A stretch of DNA of 32,101 nucleotides from Leptolyngbya sp. DLM2.Bin27 (GCA_007694115.1 RECJ01000222.1:1-32101); one strand, 5' to 3'. Counted from the stretch's first letter, positions 1 to 9,162 are shown. Translations and numbers: made by a program. Notes: a model not told the origin generated them from the sequence alone.

Positions 1-137
1 AGATGATCAGCTTAAAGCCCTGCCACAAGCCGCTTTTTAGTTGTCGAACTCACGTTGGGTACAGGTCTCCTGCCCAGGTGCCCTGAACCCCAGTTCCCTA
101 GCCAATAACCTGTGCCTACGCAATTGCATCACACTCT

Positions 138-893
138 ATGGCCTCTACCCCCGATCACCCTAACCCCTTGGGCATCCTTACCGGCATTGGTGTTGGCCCA
201 GGCGACCCCGATTTAATCACCCTCAAAGCCCTCAAGTGCCTACAAAAAGCCGACGTAGTTGCCTTTCCCCAGGGGCGCAACGGTCAGCCTGGGCTGGCCC
301 AGCGAATTATTGCGCCGCACCTGAACCAGCAGCAGGCGCTGCCGCTGGCGTTTCCCTACGTGCTCGATCAAGACCAGCTCTCTCGGGCTTGGCAGCGAGC
401 GGGCGATCGCGTTTGGCAATGTCTGAGTCAGGGGCAAAATGTCGTATTTGCCTGCGAGGGCGACCTCAGTTTTTATGGCACCTTCAACTACCTGGCTCTG
501 AGTCTAGAACGCCGCTACCCAACGGCCATTGTTCACCGGGTACCCGGCATTTGCTCGCCGATGGCGGCGGTGAGCGCTCTGGGCCTGCCCCTGACGGTGC
601 AGTCTGACAAGCTAGTCGTGCTGCCCGCCCTCTATAGGGTGGCCGATCTGGAGACTGCGCTGGGGTGGGCCGAGGTGGTGGTGCTGCTGAAGGTGGGGTC
701 TGTGTACGGGCAGGTGTGGCAACTGCTAGAGCAGCGCCAGCTGCTTGACCAAAGCTGGGTGATTGCCAACGCTACCCAGCCCACCCAGCGAATCTATCGG
801 CCCCTCACCGCCTATCCCAGCCTAGAGCTACCCTACTTTTCGCTCATGGTGATCAGATCGGGGGCCGATCCGCTCCCCCAGACGCTACCCTAG
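138..893 (+). CDS. cobI: Precorrin-2 C(20)-methyltransferase
   Basis: The 251-residue protein is a class III (tetrapyrrole) SAM-dependent methyltransferase that would methylate C-20 of precorrin-2 (or the cobalt form) in cobalamin synthesis in the cytoplasm. Visible motifs are the N-terminal GIGVGPGDPDLITLKA loop (residues 16-31), the middle segment VVFACEGDLSFYGTFNYL and HRVPGICSPMAAVSALGLPL, all typical of CobI/CbiL. The length is normal for the family. The ATG start is followed directly by the conserved N-terminus; no strong Shine-Dalgarno is seen. No other cobalamin gene lies in the window, so it is not part of a local cob operon. Whether it works as aerobic CobI or early-cobalt CbiL cannot be told from the sequence. 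Confidence 0.93.
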   Translation: MASTPDHPNPLGILTGIGVGPGDPDLITLKALKCLQKADVVAFPQGRNGQPGLAQRIIAPHLNQQQALPLAFPYVLDQDQLSRAWQRAGDRVWQCLSQGQNVVFACEGDLSFYGTFNYLALSLERRYPTAIVHRVPGICSPMAAVSALGLPLTVQSDKLVVLPALYRVADLETALGWAEVVVLLKVGSVYGQVWQLLEQRQLLDQSWVIANATQPTQRIYRPLTAYPSLELPYFSLMVIRSGADPLPQTLP

Positions 894-999
894 AGGGAAC
901 CAGGAACCCAGCCCCCCCGAGGCCGGTCAATACATTACAAGTCAAGTGCCAAAGTAACTCAATCCACCCAAACCCTAGAGCGATCGCCAGCAGCCAGGT

Positions 1000-2157
1000 A
1001 TGCAGCCAACCCACCCCCGCCTTCAACAATTGCTCAAAACAGCCCGCCAACCCCAGTGGATCGCGGCTTTTCTGTCGGTGGGGTTTCACGTGGTGCTGTT
1101 TGCCGCTGGGCCGTCGGTTTCGGGCCTGAGCGTCGCGGCCTTGGGGGGTAGCGACCCCGAGGGAGAAGCGCGCCAGGTGCCGCTGCTGGAGCTGTCCCCT
1201 GAAGAGCAGAGCCGTCTGCCCGATTTCTCTTCCCCGGTCTTCTCACCCTTCCCCGAGGGAAACGACGATCTGTTTAGCCTGTTTCCGCCCTCGGGCGACA
1301 GCCTGCCCTTTGACTCTGATTCCTTTGGGTCGGGTTCCTTGGGATCTGGCCTGGGCTCCTCGCCCTCTCTGTCTACTCCTAGGTTGCCCTCTAGCCCCTT
1401 TACCACCGGCATTTCTCCCTACCGAGGCTCACCGGGATCGTCCATCGTCATCCCGCGCCGGTCTTCGCCCAACCTGCCGATGCCTAGCAGCGGCCCCAGC
1501 AGCCGGGCCACCCCCCCCAGAGCCGAACCCCCTGCCGCAGAGCCTGAAACCCCAGCGGCGACTGCCCCTGATCGCCCCGCCGGTAGCGCAGCCGACTTAC
1601 TCCCTGACCCCCGGAACGAATCGGACAATGGCGTCAGCGGCGAGGCTGTCCCCCTGGCTCGAACGCCTGCCCCAGAGCGAGCGAGTGAGCTGCGGTCTCG
1701 GGCTGAGTACAGCGCTGCCCAAACCGGTGCCGATGAGGTCGCCATTGCCAAGGCCGCCTGGCGTCAGAGCATCAGGGCAAAGTTAGGGGCCGATGTTGCC
1801 GAAGTCGAAGAGCCGATTGTCTTGCCGGTGACGACCCCTGGGCGGGTATGTCTATCGCCTGAGCCCACCGACGGGCTGCTGGGACTGGTGGGTGTGCCCA
1901 ATGAAGCAGGGGATGGCCTGGAGCTATTCACCGCCGTGTTGCGAAGCACGGGCTACCCGTTACTCAATCAGAGGGCCGAGCAAGCGCTGCGCGGGCTAGA
2001 ACAGGTGGCCGGTGGTGAGGCGGGTGGTCTAGAACCCAACACCCTCTATCAGGTGGTGATCGAGGTTGAATATGACAGCCAGAGCTGCATTAGAAGCGAG
2101 GCGCTGCTGCGATCGCGCACGTCCGACAACGATGGGGCTGAGGCTCCGCCGGAGTAA
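1000..2157 (+). CDS. TonB-like envelope protein, proline/serine-rich
   Basis: A 385-residue protein with one hydrophobic N-terminal segment (about residues 20-40, WIAAFLSVGFHVVLFAAG), a long low-complexity linker rich in Ser, Pro and Gly (about 60-215), and a compact C-terminal region (about 250-375) with RSTGYPLLNQRAEQALRGLEQ and LYQVVIEVEYD. That layout (membrane anchor, extended periplasmic linker, small alpha/beta domain) is that of TonB-type energy transducers, and the C-terminus has the GYP and hydrophobic strand pattern of that fold. It precedes the RND adaptor by 53 bp in the same direction and is probably co-transcribed with it. A link to outer-membrane energy transfer is inference; a structural periplasm-spanning role is equally possible. 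Confidence 0.6.
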   Translation: MQPTHPRLQQLLKTARQPQWIAAFLSVGFHVVLFAAGPSVSGLSVAALGGSDPEGEARQVPLLELSPEEQSRLPDFSSPVFSPFPEGNDDLFSLFPPSGDSLPFDSDSFGSGSLGSGLGSSPSLSTPRLPSSPFTTGISPYRGSPGSSIVIPRRSSPNLPMPSSGPSSRATPPRAEPPAAEPETPAATAPDRPAGSAADLLPDPRNESDNGVSGEAVPLARTPAPERASELRSRAEYSAAQTGADEVAIAKAAWRQSIRAKLGADVAEVEEPIVLPVTTPGRVCLSPEPTDGLLGLVGVPNEAGDGLELFTAVLRSTGYPLLNQRAEQALRGLEQVAGGEAGGLEPNTLYQVVIEVEYDSQSCIRSEALLRSRTSDNDGAEAPPE

Positions 2158-2210
2158 GCCGAGGTCGGCTGCAAAGCTCCCGATCGAGAGCATCACCATT
2201 TAGCTACCCT

Positions 2211-3479
2211 ATGCCATCCGTCTACCGTTCTCAAACCCGCCGAACGTTGGCGGCTGCCCTGGCTCTATCGTTGGCGATATCGGCCTGTAGCCGATCTGGC
2301 CAACCTTCAGGGGCCATGGAGCCGCAGGCTGTACCAGTTCAGGTACAAGAGCTTCAGCCCGGCACCTTTGAAGAAAGCTCCGATTTTATCGGTTCCCTAG
2401 AGGCCCAGCAGCGGATTGATCTAAGGCCTGAAGTGGCTGGCCGAGTCACCCAAATTTTGATCAGCTCTGGCAGCGCCGTAGCGGCCGGTCAGCCGGTAGT
2501 GCAGCTCAGCGCTGACCAAACCCAGTCTGAGGTAGCGGCGAGTCAATCTGCTGCCCAGGCCGCCGGGTTTGGCCGCGATGCTGCCCAGGCCCAGGTGCAG
2601 GCAGCCCAGGCTCAGGTGGCTCGCACCCAGGCCGATGTCGAGCTGGCCCTAGTTGAGTATCGCCGGGCTGAGCGTCTGGTAGAGGCGGGGGCGCTCAGCC
2701 GCCAAGATCTAGACAACGCCCAAAATCAGCTGACCGTGGCCCAGGCGGCCCAGCGCCAGGCCGAAGATAACGTGCGGGCGGCCCAGGCCCAGCTTCAGCA
2801 GGCCCTGTCTGCCTTTGACCAGGCCCAGGCCCAGGTGAACGTCAGCCAGGCTGACTTGGGCTTTAAGCAAGTGGTGGCTCCGGTGGGAGGCATCGTGGGA
2901 GATATTTCTCTTAGGGTTGGCGACGTTGTCAATGCCGGGGATACCCTGGGCACCATCACCCAAAATAGCGAGCTGTTTTTGCGCATTCAGGTGCCCACTA
3001 GCCGGGCCAGCCAGCTGCGGCTGGGCACCCCGGTGGAGCTGCTCAGCGCCGACACCGGCGAAGCTCTATCCACCGGCAGGCTGAGCTTTATCTCACCAGA
3101 GGTCGATGGGGCCGGGCAGTCAATTTTAGTCAAGGCCCGCTTTCCCAACGAGGCGGGCAGTCTACGCGATGGCCAGTTTGTGCGGGCGCGGCTGATCTGG
3201 AGCACCACGGCCACGCTGCTGGTGCCCACGGTGGCGGTGACGCGCATTGCCGGGCAGAGTTTTGTGTTTGTGGTGGCTGATGCGCCCCAGAAAAATGGCC
3301 AAACTAGGCGAGTGGCGTCCCAGCGGTTGGTGCAGCTCGGGGAGCTTCAGCGGGGTAACTACCAGGTCATCGATGGCTTGCAGCCGGGGGATAAGTTGAT
3401 TGTGACCAATATTCTTCAGCTACAGAATGGTAGCCCTGTCGCCCCCGAGGCCCAGACCTCGGCTGCCTCGCCGCTGTAG
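2211..3479 (+). CDS. RND efflux periplasmic adaptor (membrane fusion protein), lipoprotein
   Basis: A 422-residue HlyD/AcrA-type adaptor. The N-terminus has a signal peptide ending in the lipobox ISAC (Cys at about residue 26), so the mature protein is expected to be lipid-anchored. The first half of the biotinyl-lipoyl domain is EVAGRVTQILISSGSAVAAG (about 76-95). A long alpha-helical hairpin follows (about 105-205), very rich in Ala and Gln with AQAQVQAAQAQV-like heptads. The second lipoyl half is VVAPVGGIVGDISLRVGDVV, and the beta-barrel and membrane-proximal domains follow. It would bridge the inner-membrane pump at 3602-6823 to an outer-membrane channel. No TolC-like gene is present in the window, so the channel must be encoded elsewhere. 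The substrate is not predictable. Confidence 0.93.
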   Translation: MPSVYRSQTRRTLAAALALSLAISACSRSGQPSGAMEPQAVPVQVQELQPGTFEESSDFIGSLEAQQRIDLRPEVAGRVTQILISSGSAVAAGQPVVQLSADQTQSEVAASQSAAQAAGFGRDAAQAQVQAAQAQVARTQADVELALVEYRRAERLVEAGALSRQDLDNAQNQLTVAQAAQRQAEDNVRAAQAQLQQALSAFDQAQAQVNVSQADLGFKQVVAPVGGIVGDISLRVGDVVNAGDTLGTITQNSELFLRIQVPTSRASQLRLGTPVELLSADTGEALSTGRLSFISPEVDGAGQSILVKARFPNEAGSLRDGQFVRARLIWSTTATLLVPTVAVTRIAGQSFVFVVADAPQKNGQTRRVASQRLVQLGELQRGNYQVIDGLQPGDKLIVTNILQLQNGSPVAPEAQTSAASPL

Positions 3480-3601
3480 GCGGGCTGACGCCAGCTCGGG
3501 GCTCAATTGTCGCAAGCTGCGGCTGCTTCAGCGCTGCTCTGGGCCTTGTCCTGTGCCTTATCCTTGTCTGCGATGCTCCCCCACGCTGCGGTATAACCTC
3601 T

Positions 3602-6600
3602 ATGGCGCTGTTCTCCATTGCCGATACCTTTATTCGTCGCCCGGTGCTGACCACCGTCTGTACCCTGCTGATTGTATTGGCCGGGGCGGTGGCCATCCCG
3701 CTGCTGCCGGTTGAGCAGCTGCCAGAGATTGCGCCGTTGCAAATTCAGGTGTCATCTAGCTACACCGGGGCCGACGCCGAAACTGTCGAGAGCAGTGTCA
3801 CTACGGTGCTAGAGCGGGAGATCAATGGGGTGGAGGGGATGGACTTTATCACCTCTAGCAGCACCACCACGGGGCAGAGCAGCATTAACGTAGTGTTTCA
3901 GCCGGGGCGCAACAAAGATATTGCCCAGGTGGATGTGCAGAACCGGGTGGCCAGGGCTGAACCGTCGCTGCCGCCGGAGGTGAACCAGCTGGGGGTGACG
4001 GTCAATGCCCAGTCGCCGAGCATTTTGCTGGTGTATCGGTTTTTTACCGACGACGACCGCTACGACGCGCTGTTTTTGAGCAACTATGCCGATCTGTTCA
4101 TGCTCGACGAAATTCAGCAGATCGATGGCGTGGGCCAAGCTGAGGTGTTTGGGGCGGGGCGCTATGCCATGCGTCTGTGGCTTGACCCGCTAGCCCTGGC
4201 CAGTCAGGCCCTGACCCCTGGCGATGTGGTGACGGCCCTGCAAGAGCAAAACGTGCAGGTGGGCGGCGGTGCGGTGGGTGCGCCCCCCAGCGCCAGCAGC
4301 CAGGCCTATCAGTACACAGTGCGGCTGCCCGGTCGTCTAGAAGAGGTGGGCGAATTTGAAAATCTTGTGATCAAGGTGGGGGCAGGCGGCAACCTGGTGC
4401 GTCTGCGCGATGTGGGGCGCGCTGAACTGGGGGCTGAAGACTACAGCTTTGACGCCAGAACCCAGGGGCGGCTGGCGGCGGGGCTGCTGGTGTATCAGCT
4501 GCCGGGCAGCAATGCCCTGGAGGTGGCCCAGGCAGTGCGCGATCGCATGGCCGAGCTGCAAACCAGCTTTCCGCCGGGCTACCGAGCCGAGCTGGTGTTT
4601 GACACCACCGACTTTGTGCGGGTGTCGCTGCAGGAGGTGCTGACCACCCTGGGGCTGGCGATATTTTTAGTGCTGGCGATTCTGTTTTTGTTTTTGCAAG
4701 ACTGGCGCTCGACCATTGTGCCTGCGATCGCAATTCCGGTGGCGCTGATTGGGGCGATGGCCTTTTTGCTGGCCTTTGGCTTTTCGATCAACACGCTCAC
4801 CCTGTTTGGCTGCATTTTGGCCTCGGGGCTAGTGGTCGACGATGCGATCGTGATTGTCGAAGCCATTGCCGCCAAGATTGACCAGGGCATGCGCCCCCGC
4901 CTGGCCGCCCTCGACGCCATGCAGGAGCTGTCGGGGGCGGTGATCTCCACCTCCCTGGTGCTGATGGCGGTGTTTATTCCGGTGGCGTTTTTTCCGGGCA
5001 GCACAGGCCGCATCTACCAGCAGTTCGCCCTCACCATTGCCTTTACGGTGCTGGTGTCGACCTTTAACGCCCTGACCTTTTCTCCAGCCATGTCGGCGCT
5101 GCTGCTGCGGCCCGTGGCCCCCGGCACTCGCGGTGGCCCCCTGGCGGGTTTCTTTAACCGGTTTAACGCCGCCCTGGTGTGGACAATTGAGCGCTACCGG
5201 CGGCTGGTGCGAAGCTTGATTCGCCTGCGCTACGGGGTGCTGGCCCTGTTTGTCGTGGGGCTGCTGCTGCTGGTGGCCATGCTGCGGGTGGTGCCCACGG
5301 GCTTTGTGCCCGAAGAAGATCAGGGCTATTTTCTCGGCATTGTGCAGGCCCCCGACGGGGTCTCGCTAGAGTACACCAAGGGGGTGATGGCCCAGGCCGA
5401 CGATCTGCTCAACCAGTTCCCTGAGATCGAGAGCACCTTTATGCTGTCGGGGTTTGGCTTTGAGGGGCCGTCGCCCAACCGGGGGGTGTTTTTTGCCACC
5501 CTGGCCCCCTGGGCCGACCGCCGCGCGGCGGAGTCGACGGTGATGGGGCTGCTGCCCCGGGTCAACGGGGCGCTCTCAAGCATTCAAGCGGCGCGGGTGA
5601 TTGCCTTTAACGCGCCGCCAGTGCCGGGGTTTAGCCCGACCGGGGCGCTGGAGATGCAGCTGCTCGATCGCAGCGCCAACCAGATGAGCATCGACGAGTT
5701 TTTGGCCAACACCTACGACATTATGGCAGTGGCCAACCAGTCGCCCGCATCGATGGGGGTGTTTACCCAGTTCACCGCCAGCTCGCCCCAGGTGCAGGTA
5801 GATATCGACCGCGATCGCCTCCAGGCCCTAGACGTAGATATCAGCGAGGCACTGACCACCATTGGCACCTATTTGGGCTCTCGTTACGTCAACGATTTCA
5901 CCACCGGCGGCCGCAACTACCGGGTCTATGTGCAGGCCGATCAGAGCTTCCGCGATGAGCCAACGGATATCAACAATATCTATGTGCGATCGCGCCAGGA
6001 CACCATGGTGCCCCTGGGCGAAGTTGTCACCCTCAGCGAGGTGGTGGGGCCGTCAACCATTAACCACTTCAACCTGCTGCGGTCGATCAAGCTAGAGGGG
6101 ATGCCAGCCCCAGGGGCCAGCTCGGGGCAGCTGATTGCGGCCATGACCGAAGCCCACGCCCAGGCGGCCCTGCCGGTGGTGGGCCTGGCCTGGCAGGGCA
6201 CCGCCCGGGAAGAAATTGCCTCCGGTGGTTTGGCCACGCTGATTTTTGGGTTGGGGGTGCTGGTGGTGTTTTTGGTGCTGGCCGCCCAGTACGAAAACTA
6301 CATCGACCCGATCATCATTTTGCTGACGGTACCGCTGGCGGTGCTGGGGGCGCTGGTGTTCTTGTTTTTGCGCGGCCTAGATCTCAATATCTACGCCCAG
6401 GTGGGCCTGGTGATGCTGATTGGCCTAGCCAGCAAAAATGCCATTTTGATCGTTGAATTTGCCAACCAGGCCCGCCGCCAGGGCCTGGGGCTGGTGCCCG
6501 CCGCCATCGCCGCCGCCGAGCAGCGGTTTCGGCCCATTATCATGACGGCGATCTCGTCGCTGGTGGGCTTTTTCCCGCTGCTGATTGCCACGGGGGCGGG

Positions 6601-6823
6601 CAGCGCCAGCCGCTGGTCAGTGGGCTACACGGTGTTTGGCGGCCTGCTAGTGGCCACGGTGCTGAGCCTGCTGGTGGTGCCGGTGCTCTATGTGGTGCTC
6701 AAGGGCCTGGCAGAACGGCTGCTGCCTGGCGGCCCTGGAACCCCGCCCATGGTCACCTCGGCGGGGTTGGGCAACGGCAGCGGTGCCGCGCCCCAGGCCG
6801 GTGAGGCCATGACGCCGCGATGA
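3602..6823 (+). CDS. RND efflux pump, HAE1 (AcrB-like) family
   Basis: The 1073-residue inner-membrane pump has the full AcrB architecture: TM1 (IRRPVLTTVCTLLIVLAGA), two large periplasmic porter/docking domains and twelve expected membrane segments. The proton-relay residues are in place: an Asp pair in TM4 (SGLVVDDAIVIVEAI, residues 413-414) and Lys in TM10 (LASKNAILIVEFANQ, Lys 945). The GFVPEEDQGYF motif after TM7 marks the HAE1 branch rather than heavy-metal RND pumps. It lies 122 bp after the adaptor in the same direction, presumably in one operon. The proton-driven export role follows from the family; the substrate is unknown. Confidence 0.95.
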   Translation: MALFSIADTFIRRPVLTTVCTLLIVLAGAVAIPLLPVEQLPEIAPLQIQVSSSYTGADAETVESSVTTVLEREINGVEGMDFITSSSTTTGQSSINVVFQPGRNKDIAQVDVQNRVARAEPSLPPEVNQLGVTVNAQSPSILLVYRFFTDDDRYDALFLSNYADLFMLDEIQQIDGVGQAEVFGAGRYAMRLWLDPLALASQALTPGDVVTALQEQNVQVGGGAVGAPPSASSQAYQYTVRLPGRLEEVGEFENLVIKVGAGGNLVRLRDVGRAELGAEDYSFDARTQGRLAAGLLVYQLPGSNALEVAQAVRDRMAELQTSFPPGYRAELVFDTTDFVRVSLQEVLTTLGLAIFLVLAILFLFLQDWRSTIVPAIAIPVALIGAMAFLLAFGFSINTLTLFGCILASGLVVDDAIVIVEAIAAKIDQGMRPRLAALDAMQELSGAVISTSLVLMAVFIPVAFFPGSTGRIYQQFALTIAFTVLVSTFNALTFSPAMSALLLRPVAPGTRGGPLAGFFNRFNAALVWTIERYRRLVRSLIRLRYGVLALFVVGLLLLVAMLRVVPTGFVPEEDQGYFLGIVQAPDGVSLEYTKGVMAQADDLLNQFPEIESTFMLSGFGFEGPSPNRGVFFATLAPWADRRAAESTVMGLLPRVNGALSSIQAARVIAFNAPPVPGFSPTGALEMQLLDRSANQMSIDEFLANTYDIMAVANQSPASMGVFTQFTASSPQVQVDIDRDRLQALDVDISEALTTIGTYLGSRYVNDFTTGGRNYRVYVQADQSFRDEPTDINNIYVRSRQDTMVPLGEVVTLSEVVGPSTINHFNLLRSIKLEGMPAPGASSGQLIAAMTEAHAQAALPVVGLAWQGTAREEIASGGLATLIFGLGVLVVFLVLAAQYENYIDPIIILLTVPLAVLGALVFLFLRGLDLNIYAQVGLVMLIGLASKNAILIVEFANQARRQGLGLVPAAIAAAEQRFRPIIMTAISSLVGFFPLLIATGAGSASRWSVGYTVFGGLLVATVLSLLVVPVLYVVLKGLAERLLPGGPGTPPMVTSAGLGNGSGAAPQAGEAMTPR

Positions 6824-6859
6824 TGCCTAGGGCCTCCGGAGGGCATCGCCGGGGAAACC

Positions 6860-6881
6860 TCAGCCCAGACCCCTGGGCTGA
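6860..6881 (+). terminator. Stem-loop after the RND operon
   Basis: A perfect 9-bp stem TCAGCCCAG/CTGGGCTGA with loop ACCC begins 37 bp after the pump stop codon. A second dyad with the palindromic core CCTCCGGAGG sits just upstream (about 6825-6850). No T-run follows, so an intrinsic terminator is only a possibility; it may instead protect the 3' end of the mRNA. Confidence 0.35.
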
Positions 6882-6894
6882 ATCCCTAGAACCC

Positions 6895-6958
6895 TCGCAA
6901 TAGGGTCAGACCGCAATTCTAGAAAGCCGCAATGCTGAGCAGCCGCAATACTAGAACT
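6895..6958. repeat. Four tandem 16-bp repeats upstream of the GUN4 gene
   Basis: Four consecutive units of exactly 16 bp start at 6895, 6911, 6927 and 6943, each beginning YCGCAAT. The last three share CCGCAATNCT, and units 2 and 4 share CTAGAA. The array ends 23 bp before the ATG of the GUN4-domain gene, where a 5' leader or operator would lie. It could be an iterated protein-binding site or a slippage-prone spacer; nothing in the sequence decides between them. Confidence 0.75.
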
Positions 6959-6981
6959 TGAAGCAAGCAGTGGGTGTTGGT

Positions 6982-7575
6982 ATGGATGGGGAACGATCGC
7001 AGGATGAGTTGATTGCCCGCCTAGAGATGCTGGAAACCCGACTGGAGGGGTTTATCCAGCAGGGGTTGACCGAGCGTGTTGCTCGCCTAGAAGACGCGCT
7101 AACGCTGGTCACCGACGTAGAGCGCTACCAACCCCTCCAGCGGTTGCTCAAAACCGGCAAGCTGCAAGAGGCCGACGAAGAAACCGTGCGGGTGATTTTG
7201 CAAGAGGCGGGTACCCCCAATCGCGAAGACCTAACCCCCGACGAGATTTTGAGGTTTCCTTGCAGCGTGCTGCGGGTGATTGATCGACTGTGGATCACCT
7301 ATACCGGCGGGCGCTTTGGCTTTAGCGTGCAGCTACAGCTCTACAGAGCCGTGGGGGGCACCCTAGAGACTGCGATCGCCCAAGATGCCGCCATGCTCAA
7401 TCGTCTGGGCGAACGAGTGGGCTGGCGGCAAAACGACCAGTGGAAAACCGTCAATCAAGCCCGCCACGATCTGGAAGACCCCGTCGGCTGCTACCCGGTG
7501 GTGTGGTGGGATTCGCCCTACGGGGCCAAGATGGTTAACTATTTTTTGAGCCGCTTATTCACCTGTGGGCTATAG
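6982..7575 (+). CDS. GUN4-domain protein
   Basis: A 197-residue protein. Residues 1-45 form a charged, coiled-coil-like segment (ELIARLEMLETRLEGFIQQG). From about residue 50 it has the GUN4 fold signature: YQPLQRLLKTGKLQEADEETVRVIL, then the region ILRFPCSVLRVIDRLWITY, then GRFGFSVQLQLYRAVGGT, then GERVGWRQNDQW. GUN4 proteins bind porphyrins, and the main cyanobacterial member activates Mg-chelatase. Cyanobacteria carry several paralogues, often fused to kinase or coiled-coil parts, so this need not be the chelatase cofactor. An in-frame TTG 24 bases upstream is less likely than the ATG chosen here. It converges on the next gene with one base between the stop codons. Confidence 0.85.
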   Translation: MDGERSQDELIARLEMLETRLEGFIQQGLTERVARLEDALTLVTDVERYQPLQRLLKTGKLQEADEETVRVILQEAGTPNREDLTPDEILRFPCSVLRVIDRLWITYTGGRFGFSVQLQLYRAVGGTLETAIAQDAAMLNRLGERVGWRQNDQWKTVNQARHDLEDPVGCYPVVWWDSPYGAKMVNYFLSRLFTCGL

Positions 7576-7576
7576 C

Positions 7577-7951
7577 CTACTCTGCCCCGGTGTCGGGGAC
7601 GACCTCAAGTGTTTCGCTCTGGGCCTGACGACGCAGGGCCGCTTCCCGCAGGGTTTGAAAGTTGGCCGCTTCGCTGCTCATGCGGCCCCGATGCTGGCGG
7701 CTAAAGTCGCCCATGGTGGTGCTATTCATCAGCGTAGCCCGGTGAATCAGGTCAAAGGGGCTGCCGCTCTCGCCAAAGATGCCGCCGCTGGCATCGCTGG
7801 AGCCAAAGCCCTCGGCTGCATCTACCCGAGGGGCGCGGGTGGGATCATTGGGGTTTGTCGACTGGGCCAGGGCCGCTGGGGCCAGGCTCAGCAGACCCAG
7901 CGCTGCGATCGCAGCGGCTACCGGTCGAGACAGTTGTTTGGGGTAGGCCAT
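7577..7951 (-). CDS. Small secreted protein of unknown function
   Basis: A 124-residue protein with a clear Sec signal peptide (VAAAIAALGLLSLAPAALAQS, cleavage likely after ALA near residue 30). The mature part is short, polar and largely without predicted structure (STNPNDPTRAPRVDAAEGFG), followed by an amphipathic region around FDLIHRATLMNSTTMGDFSRQH. I chose the ATG at 7951 because AAGGAG lies seven bases upstream; an in-frame GTG or ATG farther upstream would bury this site. I do not recognise a named family. It is expected in the periplasm or outside the cell. Confidence 0.75.
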   Translation of the reverse strand: MAYPKQLSRPVAAAIAALGLLSLAPAALAQSTNPNDPTRAPRVDAAEGFGSSDASGGIFGESGSPFDLIHRATLMNSTTMGDFSRQHRGRMSSEAANFQTLREAALRRQAQSETLEVVPDTGAE

Positions 7952-8199
7952 GGGAGTACTCCTTGACACCATTGACAGAGCTAAAGACAGAACTACGGAA
8001 AATTTTGCGATCGCACCCGGCTAATGCAATACCAACCCAGTGCCATCAATTACGCACCATTGTAACGGCTCAGGTGCGGGCTGCCGACCCGCTATACCAG
8101 CTCTACGACTGGCCCGGTGCCCCTGCCTCAGGCCACCCTCAGGCTATGGCTTAGACCAGGCTGCACCGCTAGGTTTCCCAGGGGCCAGCCGGTATTGGC

Positions 8200-9117
8200 T
8201 CAGGCAATGCGGCGGCGCAGCAGTGGCTGAATCAGCCCCAGCGACAGCCCGCAAAAGGCCACCAGCACCGCCAGACAGACCTCCAGCGACACCGCCGCAA
8301 AGGGGGTTTGCAGCACCGTGCTGCCCAGCCCCCAGCTTGGGTGCAGATACACATAGCGAATCGGCTCGATGGCGTAGGTCAGTGGGTTGAGGCTGGCCAC
8401 CGTCTGCAGCCAGCTGGGCATAAACTCTAGGGGCACCAGGGCCGTGCTCGAAAACAGCAGCGGCAGGTTAGTGACAAAAATCACCGCGATCAGCTCAATG
8501 TGGCCGGGCAGGGCAAAGGTCAGCCCCAGGCTCAAAGCCGTCACCCCCAGCACCAGAGTCGTGACAATAAACAGCACCAGCAGCAGCCCCGACAGGCCGG
8601 GCAGCCCCGCCCCCAGCACAGCGCTCAGGCCCACAATCGCCGCCGTCTGCACCAAACTCAGCGCCGCAATAAACAGCGCCGACGCCACCACAATCGAGTA
8701 GCGCGAAGCCAACGGGGCCACCAAAAAGCGGTTCAAAAAGCCAAACTCGCGGTCAAACATCACCGGTAGGCCCGCATTCAGCGCCCCGCCAAAGGCGGTA
8801 AACACAATAATGCCCGCCCCCAAAAACTGACCGTAGTTGCGGCTCTCGCCAAATAGCCCCTCGGGCACATTTTGAAACAGCGCCCCAAACAGCACCAGCC
8901 AGATCAAGGGCTGTACCACCCCCGCCACCAGGGTAGAGGGGCGGCGCTGGAGCTGAATGAACAGCCGCCGGGTCATGGCTAGGGTCTCTTGCACAAAGGC
9001 CCCCGACACCAATCCTTCAGATTTGATCACGCTGGCTTTCCAGGCCTTAAGCTCTGAGTTTTCGAGGCTGGGGGCAGCCTCTCGGGTCGGGGATGGGGTG
9101 GAAATAGTGGTGCTCAT
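8200..9117 (-). CDS. ABC-2 type transporter permease (DrrB-like)
   Basis: The 305-residue membrane protein has a soluble N-terminus of about 50 residues, then RLFIQLQRRPSTLVAGVVQPLIWLVLFGALF and five further hydrophobic segments, the ABC-2 permease plan. The central loop MFDREFGFLNRFLVAPLASR is the conserved cytoplasmic EF-like coupling motif of the DrrB branch. It starts 45 bp after the stop of the ATPase at 9163-10188, so the two form an exporter operon. Family members move drugs, lipids or polysaccharide precursors; the substrate cannot be read here. Confidence 0.93.
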   Translation of the reverse strand: MSTTISTPSPTREAAPSLENSELKAWKASVIKSEGLVSGAFVQETLAMTRRLFIQLQRRPSTLVAGVVQPLIWLVLFGALFQNVPEGLFGESRNYGQFLGAGIIVFTAFGGALNAGLPVMFDREFGFLNRFLVAPLASRYSIVVASALFIAALSLVQTAAIVGLSAVLGAGLPGLSGLLLVLFIVTTLVLGVTALSLGLTFALPGHIELIAVIFVTNLPLLFSSTALVPLEFMPSWLQTVASLNPLTYAIEPIRYVYLHPSWGLGSTVLQTPFAAVSLEVCLAVLVAFCGLSLGLIQPLLRRRIA

Positions 9118-9162
9118 GGCGGTCTCCTGGCGGTTTCCTAAGGTTTTTTAGCGTGCCTTGTT

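Noticed and set aside
2..40. Thirteen open codons ending in TAG at the left edge, possibly the end of an upstream gene
   Set aside because: Too short to show coding character or a family; any frame would often look like this.
1086..1412. Long open frames on the minus strand and in other frames across the TonB-like gene
   Set aside because: They mirror a GC-rich, low-complexity gene and show no recognisable domain or start signal.
6895..6958. Idea that the 16-bp units are a CRISPR array
   Set aside because: The units are contiguous with no spacers, are diverged, and no cas gene is present.
7565..7966. 133-codon plus-strand frame opposite the small secreted protein
   Set aside because: The minus-strand product has a signal peptide and a Shine-Dalgarno; the plus-strand product has neither.
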